Origin: G963677445 sp963678275
GTDB taxonomy: Bacteria; Bacteroidota; Ignavibacteria; Ignavibacteriales; Melioribacteraceae
Reading direction: 5' to 3'
Assembly: GCA_963678275.1 (NCBI GenBank)
Contig: OY782765.1
Location: 558,001 to 622,000, forward strand
Length of the DNA: 64,000 nucleotides
Part shown: one piece after another, positions 27,254 through 35,519 of the stretch
Numbering within the stretch: position 1 is the first letter of the stretch
Layout: every line of letters begins with the position of its first letter
Program-made: the position numbers and the translations under genes
Notes under the pieces: generated by a model
Told to the model about the DNA's origin: nothing
Seen by the model: the letters and a program-made list of their open reading frames with translations, nothing else
Databases searched by the model: none

Positions 27254-28444
27254 ATGTCTGAAGAAAAAAATATCAATCTTCTCGATTATCTTCTGGTGTT
27301 GTTAAAGTGGAAGAGATTCATAATAATTTTTATGTTTTGTTCACTGGTAATAATATATCTCCTTATCCGTTTTACGATCAAAGAACAATTTGACGCTTAT
27401 TCGGTTATTGTACCTTCCGAAGAAAATTCCCTCGGAGGTTTGTCGGGTCTGCTTGGAAGTCTTGACCCGTTCTCAATAGGACTTGGGCCTTCTTCGGGTG
27501 AAATGGGAATGTATAATACAATAATCTACAGTAGAAGCAGCCTGGAAGAAATAATCAGGAAATTTGATATCTACCGGAAATATGATGTCGATACAACCGG
27601 TGTGGAATATAAAGTTAAAACAATTGAAATGCTCTCGAAAAGTATTACAACTGAAATGACCGATGACGGGGCTTTTGTAATCAGCGTCAGAAGTATCGGG
27701 GCGCAGCTTTCGGCCGATATATCAAATTATCTGATTGAACTGATGAACAGGAGAATCATTGAGCTTCGCGCAAAAAAATCAAGACTAAACCGTGAATTTC
27801 TTGGCGAAAGATTAGCAGAAATAAGGTATAATCTTAAATCTGCTGAAGATTCACTCAAGGAATTTCAGGAAAAAACCGGAATTCTAAGCGCTGAAGAGCA
27901 GGTAAAAAGTATGCTTCGCGTATATTCAGATCTTGAAGTCAATCTCATGACCAAAAAACTTGAACTTTCAATAATGGAGAATATATATTCGGAAAATTCT
28001 GCCGAGGTTGAGGGTTTAAAAATGCAGGTGAATGAATTTGAAAAACAGTATAACAAACTGAAAAATCAGGGAGTAGATAACAGCATGCTTGTTCCTGTTG
28101 AAGAATTGCCTGAGCATGCGATAACCTATTTCAGGCTTTTGAGAGATATAGAAATAAATCAGCAGATTTTACAATTTGTTGTGCCATTATATGAGCAGGC
28201 CCGGTTTGATGAACAGAAAGATACTCCTGTAATGCAGGTAATCGATTATGCCGAAGCTCCACCCAAGAAAAGTTATCCACCCCGTGTTTTGCTAACCCTT
28301 GCGATAAATATTGGAATATTTGTATTTCTGACACTTTATATATTCTTCAAAGAGAATACCGTAATTCAGGAATCTCCCAAATATCAGTTTTTTAGAAAAA
28401 ACCTCTTCAACTTCAAATCAGTTGAGTACAAACCTGAAAAATAG
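27254..28444 (+). CDS. Wzz/GumC-type polysaccharide chain-length determinant
   Basis: A 396-residue inner-membrane protein with helices near residues 20-40 and 340-362 flanking a large periplasmic, coiled-coil-rich domain (about 200-270). The second helix follows the PPKKSYPPRVLL motif typical of Wzz proteins. There is no tyrosine-kinase domain. It controls polymer length in Wzx/Wzy-dependent polysaccharide assembly. First plus-strand gene of the locus; 18 bases separate it from the flippase gene, so the genes 27254-34508 likely form one operon. Confidence 0.9.
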   Translation: MSEEKNINLLDYLLVLLKWKRFIIIFMFCSLVIIYLLIRFTIKEQFDAYSVIVPSEENSLGGLSGLLGSLDPFSIGLGPSSGEMGMYNTIIYSRSSLEEIIRKFDIYRKYDVDTTGVEYKVKTIEMLSKSITTEMTDDGAFVISVRSIGAQLSADISNYLIELMNRRIIELRAKKSRLNREFLGERLAEIRYNLKSAEDSLKEFQEKTGILSAEEQVKSMLRVYSDLEVNLMTKKLELSIMENIYSENSAEVEGLKMQVNEFEKQYNKLKNQGVDNSMLVPVEELPEHAITYFRLLRDIEINQQILQFVVPLYEQARFDEQKDTPVMQVIDYAEAPPKKSYPPRVLLTLAINIGIFVFLTLYIFFKENTVIQESPKYQFFRKNLFNFKSVEYKPEK

Positions 28445-28462
28445 ATCAGGTAAGAGGTATTT

Positions 28463-29905
28463 ATGAATCTGATCAGGGCTGGTATTTCCGGCATAGGATG
28501 GAACACAGCGTCCCGGTTTTTAAGGCAGGCTGTGCAGATAGGCACATATCTCCTTTTGGGAAATCTGCTGGAAGTTTCCGACTTTGGATTACTCGGCATG
28601 GCTATGGTTGTAATCGGTTTTCTGACAGTATTCAGAGACCTTGGATCTTCATACGCCCTGATTCATAAAAAAGAAGTTTCCCGGATTTTATTTTCAAGCG
28701 CATTCTGGGTAAACCTGGCATTCGCGTTTTCATTGTTTTTGCTTATTATATTTTCCGCTCCTTTAGTTGCGGATATATATAACGAACCGGAGCTGACCCC
28801 GGTTCTCAGAATATTATCATTCGGAATCATTATTACCAGTTCGACAGTTCTGCACCAGGCTCTATTTGAGAAAGAACTAAATTTTAAATTTGTTGCAACT
28901 TACGAAATTATCTCAGCCCTGATCGCTTCGGGAGCAGGAATTATTTCAGCTCTCTCAGGACTTGGAGTGTGGAGCCTCGTTATTCAGACATTAACCAATA
29001 CATCGGTGACATCTTTTTTTCTATGGACTAAAAGCTCCTGGCGGCCACGTTTTGAGTTCAGTTGGAAAGAGGTTAGTCAGATCATGGGATTCAGCCTTAA
29101 CACAGTAGGATTTAATTTAACCAATTATATCGTGAGGAATGTAGATAAATTTCTTATAGGAAAGTATTTAGGTAAAACTGAGCTGGGTTACTACGCCTAC
29201 GGATACAGAATTCTGTTATTGTCTCTTCAGAATATTACCAGTGTATTTATGAGAGTTCTCTACCCGATTTTTACGAAATTTCAGGATGATAATAAAAAGA
29301 TCAAGGAAACATATCTTTTAATGACACTTTCCCTTTCCATAATAACATTTCCATTAATGATAGGAATCATAGGGATCAGCGATATTTTTGTCGATGTATT
29401 TCTCGGAGAAAAATGGGCTCCTGTAAAAGATTTACTTATTGTATTTGCGTTACTGGGACTTATTCAATCTGTCTTTACACAAACAGGAATTATTTTCCAG
29501 ACAAAATCAAAAACTGATGTATGGTTTAAATGGGGTATATTTTCCTCGATAATTTATATTATTTCTTATATTATAGGTTTACAATGGGGTATATTAGGAG
29601 TTGCCATAAGCTATCTTGCGGCAAATCTTGCATTGTTGATACCAGGTCTTCTGATACCTTTCCGTTATTTTGAGTGTAAAGTTTCAGAACTTTTTAGAAA
29701 TCTTAAGGAAATATTTCTGATAATTATATTAATGCTGCTATTGCTGCTGGGAATCAAACACTATTTAACCGGGATTATTTCCAAAGAATTGCTGCTGATT
29801 AGTTTAATTATAACCGGTGTTCTGAGTTATGGAATATTGATCTGGACGTTTAATCGCGATAAATTTAAAAAATTGATAGAAATTGTCAAAAATAGGTATG
29901 AATAA
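28463..29905 (+). CDS. Wzx-type flippase (polysaccharide transporter, MOP superfamily)
   Basis: A 480-residue polytopic protein with about 14 hydrophobic segments, of the WzxC/polysaccharide-synthesis family (GWNTASRFLRQAVQIGTYLLLGNLLEVSDFGLLG...). The family moves undecaprenyl-linked repeat units across the inner membrane. RBS AAGAGG. Its last bases overlap the start of the polymerase-like gene (8 nt), indicating translational coupling. Length is normal and no frameshift is seen. Confidence 0.9.
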   Translation: MNLIRAGISGIGWNTASRFLRQAVQIGTYLLLGNLLEVSDFGLLGMAMVVIGFLTVFRDLGSSYALIHKKEVSRILFSSAFWVNLAFAFSLFLLIIFSAPLVADIYNEPELTPVLRILSFGIIITSSTVLHQALFEKELNFKFVATYEIISALIASGAGIISALSGLGVWSLVIQTLTNTSVTSFFLWTKSSWRPRFEFSWKEVSQIMGFSLNTVGFNLTNYIVRNVDKFLIGKYLGKTELGYYAYGYRILLLSLQNITSVFMRVLYPIFTKFQDDNKKIKETYLLMTLSLSIITFPLMIGIIGISDIFVDVFLGEKWAPVKDLLIVFALLGLIQSVFTQTGIIFQTKSKTDVWFKWGIFSSIIYIISYIIGLQWGILGVAISYLAANLALLIPGLLIPFRYFECKVSELFRNLKEIFLIIILMLLLLLGIKHYLTGIISKELLLISLIITGVLSYGILIWTFNRDKFKKLIEIVKNRYE

Positions 29906-31313
29906 AATAAAACTGAAAAAATTCTTTGACATGGATTTCCTGATTCTTGCTGCTGTTTTAATACTCAATATACTTTTTCAGCAGTTTATTTTACAGAAGC
30001 TTGGGCAGAGAGCTGTAATGGCTGTTATTGGTTATAATATGGCCCTGATTTCGATAATATTTCTGATTTTCCATATTAAGAAAATTCAACTGTATCTGGT
30101 TATTATTTATCTGGTACCCTATCTGTATCTGAATAATGTTTTCCATTACCTTTTTAAAAATGAAATAATTCTGTCTGTCCCTATATTTATTCTTGTCCTT
30201 TTTGCCGCATGGGATTACCTTAGAACAGGGAAGATTTATTACCTGAGGAAAGAAAAGTTTCTTAAGGTACTGCTTTACCTGTTGCTGGCTTCTTTACTCG
30301 CGGTAGTTACCGGAGTATTAAATAACAACGACTCAGATTTTGTTTTTATTGAGAACTATCATGTTTTTAATTATGGGATGGTATTCATATTCCTTTATCT
30401 TTACCGCTTACGCGATGAGTGGATGATAATATTTAAAGCAATATTCTTAATCTCACTTTTTGTTTCTTTTGAGTATATTCTTGTTTTTCTAATGGGATCG
30501 GAAAGCAGGTTTGTAACTTTTCAGATGAATTATTATCCTCTCATTGCCGGTGTACTTTCAGGATTTATTCTATTTGAAAAAGACCGTATGAAAAAAATAT
30601 TATGGGGGGGACTGTTATTTTTTACTGTTGTTGGTTCCTTCGTTACCCTTACAAGATCGGTGTGGGTGGCGACATTTATTGTATTTGGAATATTAGCCCT
30701 TGTTTATTTGAAAGAATGGAGGAAGATGAGCAACAGAAAGCTGTTCCTTATTACTATATTATCGATCTTGCTTCTTGGAATTATCGCGTATAAAGTTAAA
30801 CCACCAAAACTTACTTCCGCATCAATAGACAAGGTTGAATACAGGGCATCAACAATCTTTGATCCTTCATCGGATATTTCATTTTTAATGAGAATTGAGC
30901 TAAACTATCATGCTCTCGTACGATTTGTTGATAATCCTGTGCTGGGCAAGGGACATGGTGATTGGGTGAAATATATTTTTATTCCCGCCAATCCATATAA
31001 ACAATATTACCTGGATAATTCCTGGTTGCAGTTATTCTGGAAAGGGGGACTTTTACTTGGGACAATTTTTATTGTTTTGTATTATCTCGGCATAAGGAAT
31101 GCTTATTATGTTTTCCGGCATTCAAAAAATAAACTTGCCAGAATATATTGCCTGGGAATTTTTGCCGGTTTAATAAGTTTCCTTTTTCTTGGAATGTTAT
31201 CGCCATTTTTAATCAAATATAAAGCGAACGTTTTGCTCGCTTTTATACTCGCATACGTTGAATATGAAAAACAGCAGATATCTGAACATCAAGACCACGC
31301 TGAGGTTGAATGA
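29898..31313 (+). CDS. O-antigen ligase/Wzy-like polysaccharide polymerase
   Basis: A 471-residue polytopic membrane protein with around 11-12 hydrophobic helices. The ATG at 29898 overlaps the Wzx stop; the upstream in-frame TTG at 29883 is unlikely. A periplasmic loop after residue about 290 contains the R-x-x-x-...-GxGHGDW segment characteristic of the O-antigen ligase (Wzy_C) superfamily, including the conserved glycine/histidine turn. Its position between Wzx and a glycosyltransferase argues for the Wzy polymerase role rather than WaaL ligase. ATGA overlap with the next gene. Confidence 0.83.
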   Translation: MNKIKLKKFFDMDFLILAAVLILNILFQQFILQKLGQRAVMAVIGYNMALISIIFLIFHIKKIQLYLVIIYLVPYLYLNNVFHYLFKNEIILSVPIFILVLFAAWDYLRTGKIYYLRKEKFLKVLLYLLLASLLAVVTGVLNNNDSDFVFIENYHVFNYGMVFIFLYLYRLRDEWMIIFKAIFLISLFVSFEYILVFLMGSESRFVTFQMNYYPLIAGVLSGFILFEKDRMKKILWGGLLFFTVVGSFVTLTRSVWVATFIVFGILALVYLKEWRKMSNRKLFLITILSILLLGIIAYKVKPPKLTSASIDKVEYRASTIFDPSSDISFLMRIELNYHALVRFVDNPVLGKGHGDWVKYIFIPANPYKQYYLDNSWLQLFWKGGLLLGTIFIVLYYLGIRNAYYVFRHSKNKLARIYCLGIFAGLISFLFLGMLSPFLIKYKANVLLAFILAYVEYEKQQISEHQDHAEVE

Positions 31314-32602
31314 AAAAACGGGCTGTAATTTTCGCTCCATTTTGGGATCAACCTCCTCATGTGGGAATATTCCGAACATCCAGATATGTCAGGTGGTTCA
31401 GAGAAAAAGGTTTTAATGTTCTGATTGTAAGAGCCGGTACTGAAGACAAAGTTGAAGTTGATGAAGAGGGAAACCAAATTCTCCATGTGAAGGATAAAAT
31501 ACTGATAGCTTCGAATTTTTTTAAGAGAATTTCCCGATTGTCAGAAATTCGTTATTTTATTCTTTTATATAATAAAATAACTGATTTTCTTTCAATACCG
31601 GACAGATACATTTTGTGGGCTGAAAGAATAGTAACAAACAATAAAATTCAAAAACATTTCACCGACGCAACAGTGTTCCTCTCCACAAGTCCTCCCAACT
31701 CTTCCCATATTCCTCCATTCAGACTGACAAGAAAGCTGAATATACCCTATATTGTTGATATGAGAGATGGCTGGCTTGATGAACCTCTCAGAGAATATCT
31801 TACAAGAGACAATTACAAAAAAAGGAGAGAGGAAAAATTTGAGAGAGAAATTCTCAAAAACGCGGCTCATATAATAGTAACATCAGAAAACTGGAAAGTT
31901 AATCTAAAAAGAAGACTTGGTTTTACCGAAAAAAAATCTACAGTTATTACAAACGCATATCCTGATATTCCCATTGAAATAGCAGAAGAGAAAGAAAATG
32001 ATAAAGATTATGTAAAGCTTTTTTATGGTGGCAATTTTCGTGGGAATAGTAAAATTAGCAGACTTGAAGCTGTATTGGAAACTTTTAACCAGATGAAAGT
32101 TCCGGGATCAAAGAAATTAGCGCTGGATATTTATGGTGATATCGGGATGAGTGATCATTCCGTTATTGAAAAATACAAACCGATACTGGAAGAGAAAGGA
32201 AAGATTCTTAAGTTTTATAAACCGGTAACCAGGAAAGAGATGTTGAAAAAATGTCTTGAAGCTGATGGTTTATTGCTCCCATCCATTTCAAATGCTGCTA
32301 TTCCAAGTAAAACATTCGAATATATTGTTTTGAAAAAACCGGTTCTTGTGATTACAATGCCGTGTAGCTCAATATGGAAAATGTCAGATGAATTACCTCA
32401 GTTTTTCAGGTTTCCCATATTATCGGAAAATGATGAAGCAGGTGAACAAGAATTATTTTTAAATGCCTGTCTTGAAAGGAAAATTAACTTCACTGTTCCT
32501 GAAAAATATTCTGAAAAATATTTAGGCGAAAAATTCGGAGATATTCTTAATTCACTCAATCTGGATAATAAAAATGGTTATTATCCTCCGCCAAAAAACT
32601 AA
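31310..32602 (+). CDS. GT-B (family 4-like) glycosyltransferase
   Basis: A 430-residue GT-B fold protein. The N-terminal half starts PPHVGIFRTSRYVRWFREKGF and contains VDMRDGW; the C-terminal half has YGGNFRG, LDIYGD and the donor-binding segment ADGLLLPSISNAAIPSKTFEYIVLKKPVL, with the E-x7-E-like region typical of GT4 (one acidic position retained in KTFEY). Starts by ATGA overlap with the Wzy-like gene. Probably transfers a sugar during repeat-unit synthesis on the cytoplasmic side. Confidence 0.87.
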   Translation: MKKRAVIFAPFWDQPPHVGIFRTSRYVRWFREKGFNVLIVRAGTEDKVEVDEEGNQILHVKDKILIASNFFKRISRLSEIRYFILLYNKITDFLSIPDRYILWAERIVTNNKIQKHFTDATVFLSTSPPNSSHIPPFRLTRKLNIPYIVDMRDGWLDEPLREYLTRDNYKKRREEKFEREILKNAAHIIVTSENWKVNLKRRLGFTEKKSTVITNAYPDIPIEIAEEKENDKDYVKLFYGGNFRGNSKISRLEAVLETFNQMKVPGSKKLALDIYGDIGMSDHSVIEKYKPILEEKGKILKFYKPVTRKEMLKKCLEADGLLLPSISNAAIPSKTFEYIVLKKPVLVITMPCSSIWKMSDELPQFFRFPILSENDEAGEQELFLNACLERKINFTVPEKYSEKYLGEKFGDILNSLNLDNKNGYYPPPKN

Positions 32603-32614
32603 CCGGGAATGACG

Positions 32615-33733
32615 ATGGAATTTGATAAAAAGTTTTTAAACGATGATGAATTTAAAAATAGAACCAGTCTGGCTTTAAATTGGGTGAAAAGAAGTATTGA
32701 TATCACCGGCACTCCCGGGTCATCGGCATATTTTTCCAGACGGAAACTTATTCTAAAGGGTTGGCAAAAACCCTATCCGGAAACAACAGGATATCTAATA
32801 GAGACTTTGTATAATTACGCAAATTATTTTGGGCAGAAACAATATACTGAAATGGCAAGGAAAGCAACAGACTGGATATGCTCTTTACAATTTGAAGACG
32901 GAGCTCTTCCGGGTAGTTATCTGGGGAGCAAAAAACCGAGCATTTTTAATACAGGACAGATGCTTTTTGGTCTGATCAGGGCGTATCAGGAAGATGGTAA
33001 TCAATATCATCTCACAGTTTTAAAAAAAGCCGTTACCTGGTTGATTGATTCATTATCGGAAGATGGAAGTTGGAAGAACGCGGCGTTTGTTGACGGATTT
33101 ATTCCATCATATTATACCAGGGTAATATGGTCTGTACTTTTATCCGATAAAATATTAAAGGATGAAAGAATAGCTCCCTCAATGAAAAAAGCGTTAGAAT
33201 ATTATAGAGAAAAGATAAATGAAAACGGTACAGTTACCGATTGGGGTTTTAAGGCGGATGAGGCTGCCTTTACTCACACAATTGCATACACTATCAGGGG
33301 ATTTATTGAAAGCGCCTTAATAATCAATGATAACTCACTGGTTGATAAGATGATAGTTCCCATTGAAAAAGTTATGAAACTTCGGGAATTAAAGGGTAAA
33401 ATAGCAGGAGACTATGATTTAAATTGGCGTGGAAATTATAAGTATATATGCCTGACCGGGAACTTTCAACTGGCATTAATAATGACCAGATTGTATAAAG
33501 TTCGAAATGATATCAGATATCTCAATTCGGCACTAAAACTTTTTGAAGATGGGTATATACATCAAAAGCTTAGCGGAAGAAATACTAAAGGGGCGATTGC
33601 AGGCTCATATCCGTTTGGCGGTAATTATCTCGAATACAGCTATCCAAACTGGGCGGTCAAATTTTATCTTGATGCTTACCTCGCATTAAAAACAGCCGTA
33701 GATGAACTGGGGAGAAATAGTTCGAATGAATAA
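32615..33733 (+). CDS. Alpha/alpha-toroid protein of the polysaccharide locus, function unknown
   Basis: A 372-residue protein, without a signal peptide, built of paired helices in the manner of (alpha/alpha)6 toroids (glycosidase or terpene-cyclase-like fold): recurring Y..T..YLI.(T/A)L..YA, A....DW(I/L)..(L/S)Q..DG....G, N.GQ...GL..AY and the Gly-Trp turn LSEDGSW. ATG 32615 is preferred to 32609 because GGGA is six bases upstream. I cannot name the family or active site with confidence. Its position inside the locus, overlapping the formyltransferase gene by 8 bases, suggests it modifies or trims the glycan or a precursor. Confidence 0.7.
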   Translation: MEFDKKFLNDDEFKNRTSLALNWVKRSIDITGTPGSSAYFSRRKLILKGWQKPYPETTGYLIETLYNYANYFGQKQYTEMARKATDWICSLQFEDGALPGSYLGSKKPSIFNTGQMLFGLIRAYQEDGNQYHLTVLKKAVTWLIDSLSEDGSWKNAAFVDGFIPSYYTRVIWSVLLSDKILKDERIAPSMKKALEYYREKINENGTVTDWGFKADEAAFTHTIAYTIRGFIESALIINDNSLVDKMIVPIEKVMKLRELKGKIAGDYDLNWRGNYKYICLTGNFQLALIMTRLYKVRNDIRYLNSALKLFEDGYIHQKLSGRNTKGAIAGSYPFGGNYLEYSYPNWAVKFYLDAYLALKTAVDELGRNSSNE

Positions 33734-34508
33734 TATTTTACTAACTTCAGGCTTTAATGAATCAAGATTTGCATTGTGTGTACTTGAAAGATTAAGATGT
33801 GAGGGCATCAAAGTCAATAAGTGTATAATAGGAAAAAAATCATTCAGGAAAAGTGTCACAAAGCTAAAAACATTGTCTGTTGCCGGCGCCTTAAAGATAA
33901 TTCAAAAAAAAATATCGAGAGATAAAAAGGGGAAATATCAAACTCCGGAGCAGATACTTATAAATAGTTTTATGAAACAAAATAATATCACCGGTTCCAA
34001 TCTGGATAATTACTGCATCAGCAATGAAATTGAATATTTAATTGCAGAGAATATAAATGATGGCGAAGCTCTCGATTTTGCTGAAGGAACAGATTTGATA
34101 ATTTATGCGGGTGGGGGTATTATAAAAAAGGGTTTGTTAGAAAAACCAACAATAGGAATATTGAACTGTCATAACGGATACTTACCTGCAATACGTGGGA
34201 TGAATGCAACCGAATGGTCTGTTTTTCTCGGTATTCGGACAGTGAATACACTGCATTTTATTGAAAGTGGGATAGATACGGGACCAATTTTATGCAGAAT
34301 AGAACATGATTACAATAGTTCACAAAACATAAAAGAGATAAGAGCCCAATCTGTTATAAACTCAATTGATGATTTGGTAAAAGGTGTAAAAATGATCCAT
34401 AAGGGTGAATATACACTTGAGAACCAGTGTCCGGCAGATGGAAAACAGTATTTCAGAATGCATACAGTACTGAAAAACTACCTCAATAAAAAAATCTCCC
34501 GGAGATAG
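33726..34508 (+). CDS. Formyltransferase-family protein, likely amino-sugar N-formyltransferase
   Basis: A 260-residue protein with the N10-formyl-tetrahydrofolate formyltransferase core: N-C-H-N-G-Y-L-P-A-I-R-G supplies the catalytic Asn and His and the LP..RG motif, and GIDTGPIL the catalytic Asp. The start at 33726 overlaps the previous stop by eight bases and has GGGGAG upstream, so the longer frame from 33702 is not needed. It lacks the C-terminal domain of methionyl-tRNA formyltransferase, and context points to formylation of an amino sugar in the polysaccharide repeat. Last plus-strand gene of the locus. Confidence 0.85.
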   Translation: MNNILLTSGFNESRFALCVLERLRCEGIKVNKCIIGKKSFRKSVTKLKTLSVAGALKIIQKKISRDKKGKYQTPEQILINSFMKQNNITGSNLDNYCISNEIEYLIAENINDGEALDFAEGTDLIIYAGGGIIKKGLLEKPTIGILNCHNGYLPAIRGMNATEWSVFLGIRTVNTLHFIESGIDTGPILCRIEHDYNSSQNIKEIRAQSVINSIDDLVKGVKMIHKGEYTLENQCPADGKQYFRMHTVLKNYLNKKISRR

Positions 34509-34520
34509 TGTTTTAGAAAC

Positions 34521-35423
34521 TTATTTTTTCCCGTTAAGAATCTCAGTTTTGAAATCAAGAATATCATAAGGTGTTATTTTCCTGAGAGGTTTTTCTGAGT
34601 AACTATTCTGATCTTTAATAATGATATAAACCCAGATACCATTTTCGGAATTTTCAGAAATTTTAAAATCCCGTTTCATGAGCCATGCTGTCGCGCCCTT
34701 ACCCAGGAATAATCTAATTAAGGGAACAAAAGCATTATAGATTCGATGCAGGGTACTGCTTCCATATTTTTTTTCTTCTGCTTCTATCAGAGCGGATATA
34801 TAACGAAGTGATTTAGAAGCAGCTTTTTTGACAATTATCTGATTACCTTCTTCTTTAAGGAAATCAAAGGTATCAATCCGGAATTTATGAATATGACCAT
34901 GTTCCTTTTCTTCTTCAATATTTTTTTCGATAACCTCTTCTGGTTCATTAGGAACAGAAATAATTACCGCTTTTTTCGATATCCTAAGAAGTTCGCGGGC
35001 TGCCTTTCTCAGATCAGTCACATGTTCAACAGTTTCACTGCTTAGTGTGATATCAAACTCCTCATCTTCAAAAGGAAGTTCCTGAATATCTCCGGCGATA
35101 GCGGGAATATTATAAAGTTCCCTGGCTCTGTTACAAGCTTCTTCCGAAAGATCGCTTGTTTTTACATCCACTCCAAATATATGTTTAACCAGGGCAGATT
35201 TATAACCTTCCGCGCCCCCAATGTCAATAAGACTATCAAACCGGAAGTGGGAGATAGCATTCATCAATGAAAAGGTAACCATATATTTTGAATTATTGAA
35301 CGGTTCACAGTGTCCTGCCCTAAAACCATAAACAGGTTGATGAGCTAAATAAACACCCTCCGAATCTCTTTTCTGATATCTTTTTTCGAGCCAATCTTTA
35401 GTCTTTCTGGTATATTCATCCAT
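34521..35423 (-). CDS. SAM-dependent class I methyltransferase
   Basis: A 300-residue protein with the methyltransferase signature LIDIGGAEGYKSALV (motif I, about residues 65-78), acidic TSDLSEEA (motif II), FDITLSSETVEHV (motif IV) and AVIISVPNEP. The Methyltransf_11-type core is followed by a C-terminal extension rich in basic residues. No signal peptide. It is convergent with the formyltransferase gene, 12 bases apart, and probably methylates a sugar or lipid-linked precursor of the same polysaccharide, but the acceptor is inferred only from position. Confidence 0.85.
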   Translation of the reverse strand: MDEYTRKTKDWLEKRYQKRDSEGVYLAHQPVYGFRAGHCEPFNNSKYMVTFSLMNAISHFRFDSLIDIGGAEGYKSALVKHIFGVDVKTSDLSEEACNRARELYNIPAIAGDIQELPFEDEEFDITLSSETVEHVTDLRKAARELLRISKKAVIISVPNEPEEVIEKNIEEEKEHGHIHKFRIDTFDFLKEEGNQIIVKKAASKSLRYISALIEAEEKKYGSSTLHRIYNAFVPLIRLFLGKGATAWLMKRDFKISENSENGIWVYIIIKDQNSYSEKPLRKITPYDILDFKTEILNGKK

Positions 35424-35519
35424 GATCGTATTCTATAATTTTATTAATGGTTGCCCAAAATAATCAAAAAAGAAGGGAGAATTGCAAGAGATGAAATGAA
35501 AAAAATACTTTTAATCCGG

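Noticed and set aside
34480..34530. Terminator between the formyltransferase and methyltransferase genes
   Set aside because: ATCTCCCGGAGAT is a near-perfect palindrome but leaves too small a loop for a stable RNA hairpin.
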